DNA from: Proteobacteria bacterium SG_bin9
GTDB taxonomy: Bacteria; Pseudomonadota; Alphaproteobacteria; Rhizobiales; Xanthobacteraceae
Assembly (NCBI GenBank): GCA_002083525.1
Contig: LWDM01000002.1
Coordinates: 19,439-53,473, forward strand
Reading direction: 5' to 3'
Length of the DNA: 34,035 nucleotides
Numbering within the stretch: position 1 is the stretch's first letter; every line of letters starts with the position of its first letter. Below are positions 32,892-34,035 of this stretch, piece after piece. The notes beneath the pieces were generated by a model. It worked only from the letters and a program-made list of their open reading frames with translations. It was not told the DNA's origin and did not search any database. The position numbers were made by a program, and so were the translations under genes.

Positions 32892-34035
32892 ATGTCCGAC
32901 GATATCGTTATCGTCAGCGCCGCCCGCACCCCCGTTGGCAGCTTCAACGGTGCATTCGGCAGTCTGCCCGCCCACGAACTCGGCGCCATCGCCATCAAGG
33001 CCGCACTGCAGCGAGCCGGTGTCGAGCCGGACCGCGTCACCGAAGTTATCATGGGTCAGATCCTCACCGCAGCGCAGGGGCAGAACCCGGCCCGTCAGGC
33101 CTCGATCGCCGCCGGCATCCCGGCCGCAAGCCCGGCCTGGGGCGTCAACATGCTCTGCGGTTCGGGTCTTCGCACCGTCGCGCTCGGCTATCAGGCGCTG
33201 AAGAACGGCGATGCCGAGATTGTCGTCGCCGGCGGTCAGGAATCGATGAGCATGGCACCGCATGCGCAGTATCTGCGCAGCGGCGTGAAGATGGGCTCGC
33301 TCGATCTCGTCGACACCATGATCAAGGACGGCCTGTGGGACGCCTTCAACGGCTATCACATGGGTAACACCGCCGAGAACGTCGCGAAGCAGTATCAGAT
33401 CACCCGCGCGCAGCAGGATGAGTTCGCCGTCGGCTCGCAGAACAAGGCCGAGGCCGCGCAGAAGGCCGGCAAGTTCAAGGACGAGATCGCGCCCGTCACC
33501 ATCAAGTCGCGCAAGGGCGATATCGTCGTCGACACCGACGAATACCCGCGTCACGGCGCCAGCATTGACGCGATGGGCAAGCTGAAGGCGGCGTTCGAGA
33601 AGGACGGCACCGTCACCGCCGGCAACGCATCGGGCATCAACGATGGCGCGGCTGCGCTGGTGCTGATGACCGCGAAGCAGGCGGCGAAGGAAGGCAAGAC
33701 GCCGATCGCCCGCATCGTCTCGTGGGGCCAGGCGGGCGTCGATCCGTCGATCATGGGAACCGGCCCGATCCCGGCGTCGCGCGCAGCGCTGAAGAAGGCC
33801 GGCTGGAAGGCCGACGATCTCGATCTAATCGAGGCCAACGAGGCCTTCGCGGCGCAGGCCTGTGCGGTGAACAAGGATCTCGGCTGGGATACGTCGAAGG
33901 TCAACGTCAACGGCGGCGCGATAGCGATCGGTCATCCGATCGGTGCATCCGGCGCACGCGTGCTGGTGACCCTGCTGCACGAAATGCAGAAGCGTGACTC
34001 GAAGAAGGGTCTCGCCACGCTCTGCATCGGCGGCG
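32892..34035 (+). CDS. phaA: acetyl-CoA acetyltransferase (PHB beta-ketothiolase), 3' end outside window
   Basis: The first 381 residues of a thiolase; about ten are missing by comparison with the family's 390-odd. It joins two acetyl-CoA into acetoacetyl-CoA, the first step of PHB synthesis. The catalytic residues are Cys89 (MLCGSGLRT), His348 (AIGHPIGASGAR) and Cys378 (TLCIGG), exactly the numbering of the Zoogloea enzyme. The LCIGG ending separates it from the PcaF thiolase at 17.8-19.0 kb, which has CVGVGQG. AGGAG (32880-32884) lies seven bases before the ATG. phaB would be expected next, past the window end. Divergent phaR is the likely local regulator. Confidence 0.95.
   Translation, partial: MSDDIVIVSAARTPVGSFNGAFGSLPAHELGAIAIKAALQRAGVEPDRVTEVIMGQILTAAQGQNPARQASIAAGIPAASPAWGVNMLCGSGLRTVALGYQALKNGDAEIVVAGGQESMSMAPHAQYLRSGVKMGSLDLVDTMIKDGLWDAFNGYHMGNTAENVAKQYQITRAQQDEFAVGSQNKAEAAQKAGKFKDEIAPVTIKSRKGDIVVDTDEYPRHGASIDAMGKLKAAFEKDGTVTAGNASGINDGAAALVLMTAKQAAKEGKTPIARIVSWGQAGVDPSIMGTGPIPASRAALKKAGWKADDLDLIEANEAFAAQACAVNKDLGWDTSKVNVNGGAIAIGHPIGASGARVLVTLLHEMQKRDSKKGLATLCIGG

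Overview
The window reads as chromosomal DNA of a GC-rich alphaproteobacterium, most likely of the Bradyrhizobium/Rhodopseudomonas/Afipia group (Nitrobacteraceae). The evidence is the PHB gene set with PhaR, a cysteine-type PHB depolymerase, a branched-chain amino acid type binding protein, pca genes preceded by a PcaQ-type box, and three families of long palindromic intergenic repeats of a kind common in that group. The genus is an inference. No rRNA, tRNA, CRISPR, phage or insertion-sequence gene was seen.

Layout. 1-6.1 kb: end of an ABC-2 permease gene, phaZ with a strong terminator, a YgjP-type metallopeptidase, a class A penicillin-binding protein on the minus strand and a DUF1330 gene. 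6.1-10.8 kb, minus strand: an orphan amino-acid-type binding protein, a DUF1304 membrane protein and glnD. 11.0-14.3 kb, plus strand: an ssuA-ssuC-ssuB-like transporter followed by an OsmC protein, lying between glnD and mutS. 14.35-17.6 kb, minus: mutS and a small secreted protein. 17.7-20.5 kb, plus: pcaF, pcaH and pcaG (protocatechuate ring cleavage and the last thiolysis of the beta-ketoadipate pathway). 20.5-23.3 kb, plus: zur-like regulator, EamA transporter, ispG. 23.3-29.8 kb: a cation/proton antiporter, an FAD oxidoreductase, a farnesyl diphosphate synthase gene with a small lysine-rich gene behind it, mtgA, rpmF and two genes of unknown function. 29.8-34 kb: a PAS/degenerate-GGDEF/EAL protein, then phaR and phaA diverging from a shared control region; phaA runs off the end.

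How it fits together. Three themes recur: PHB turnover (phaZ, phaR, phaA), cell wall synthesis (PBP1A, mtgA) with isoprenoid supply (ispG, ispA), and catabolism of aromatic acids to acetyl-CoA and succinyl-CoA (pcaF, pcaHG), which would feed PHB synthesis. Most of the window is ordinary core genome and I found no convincing new multi-gene system. The most rewarding signals are regulatory or structural: a PcaQ-like operator overlapping the pcaF stop codon, a nine-base motif shared by the phaZ and phaR/phaA control regions, and foldable repeats placed inside or between transcription units.
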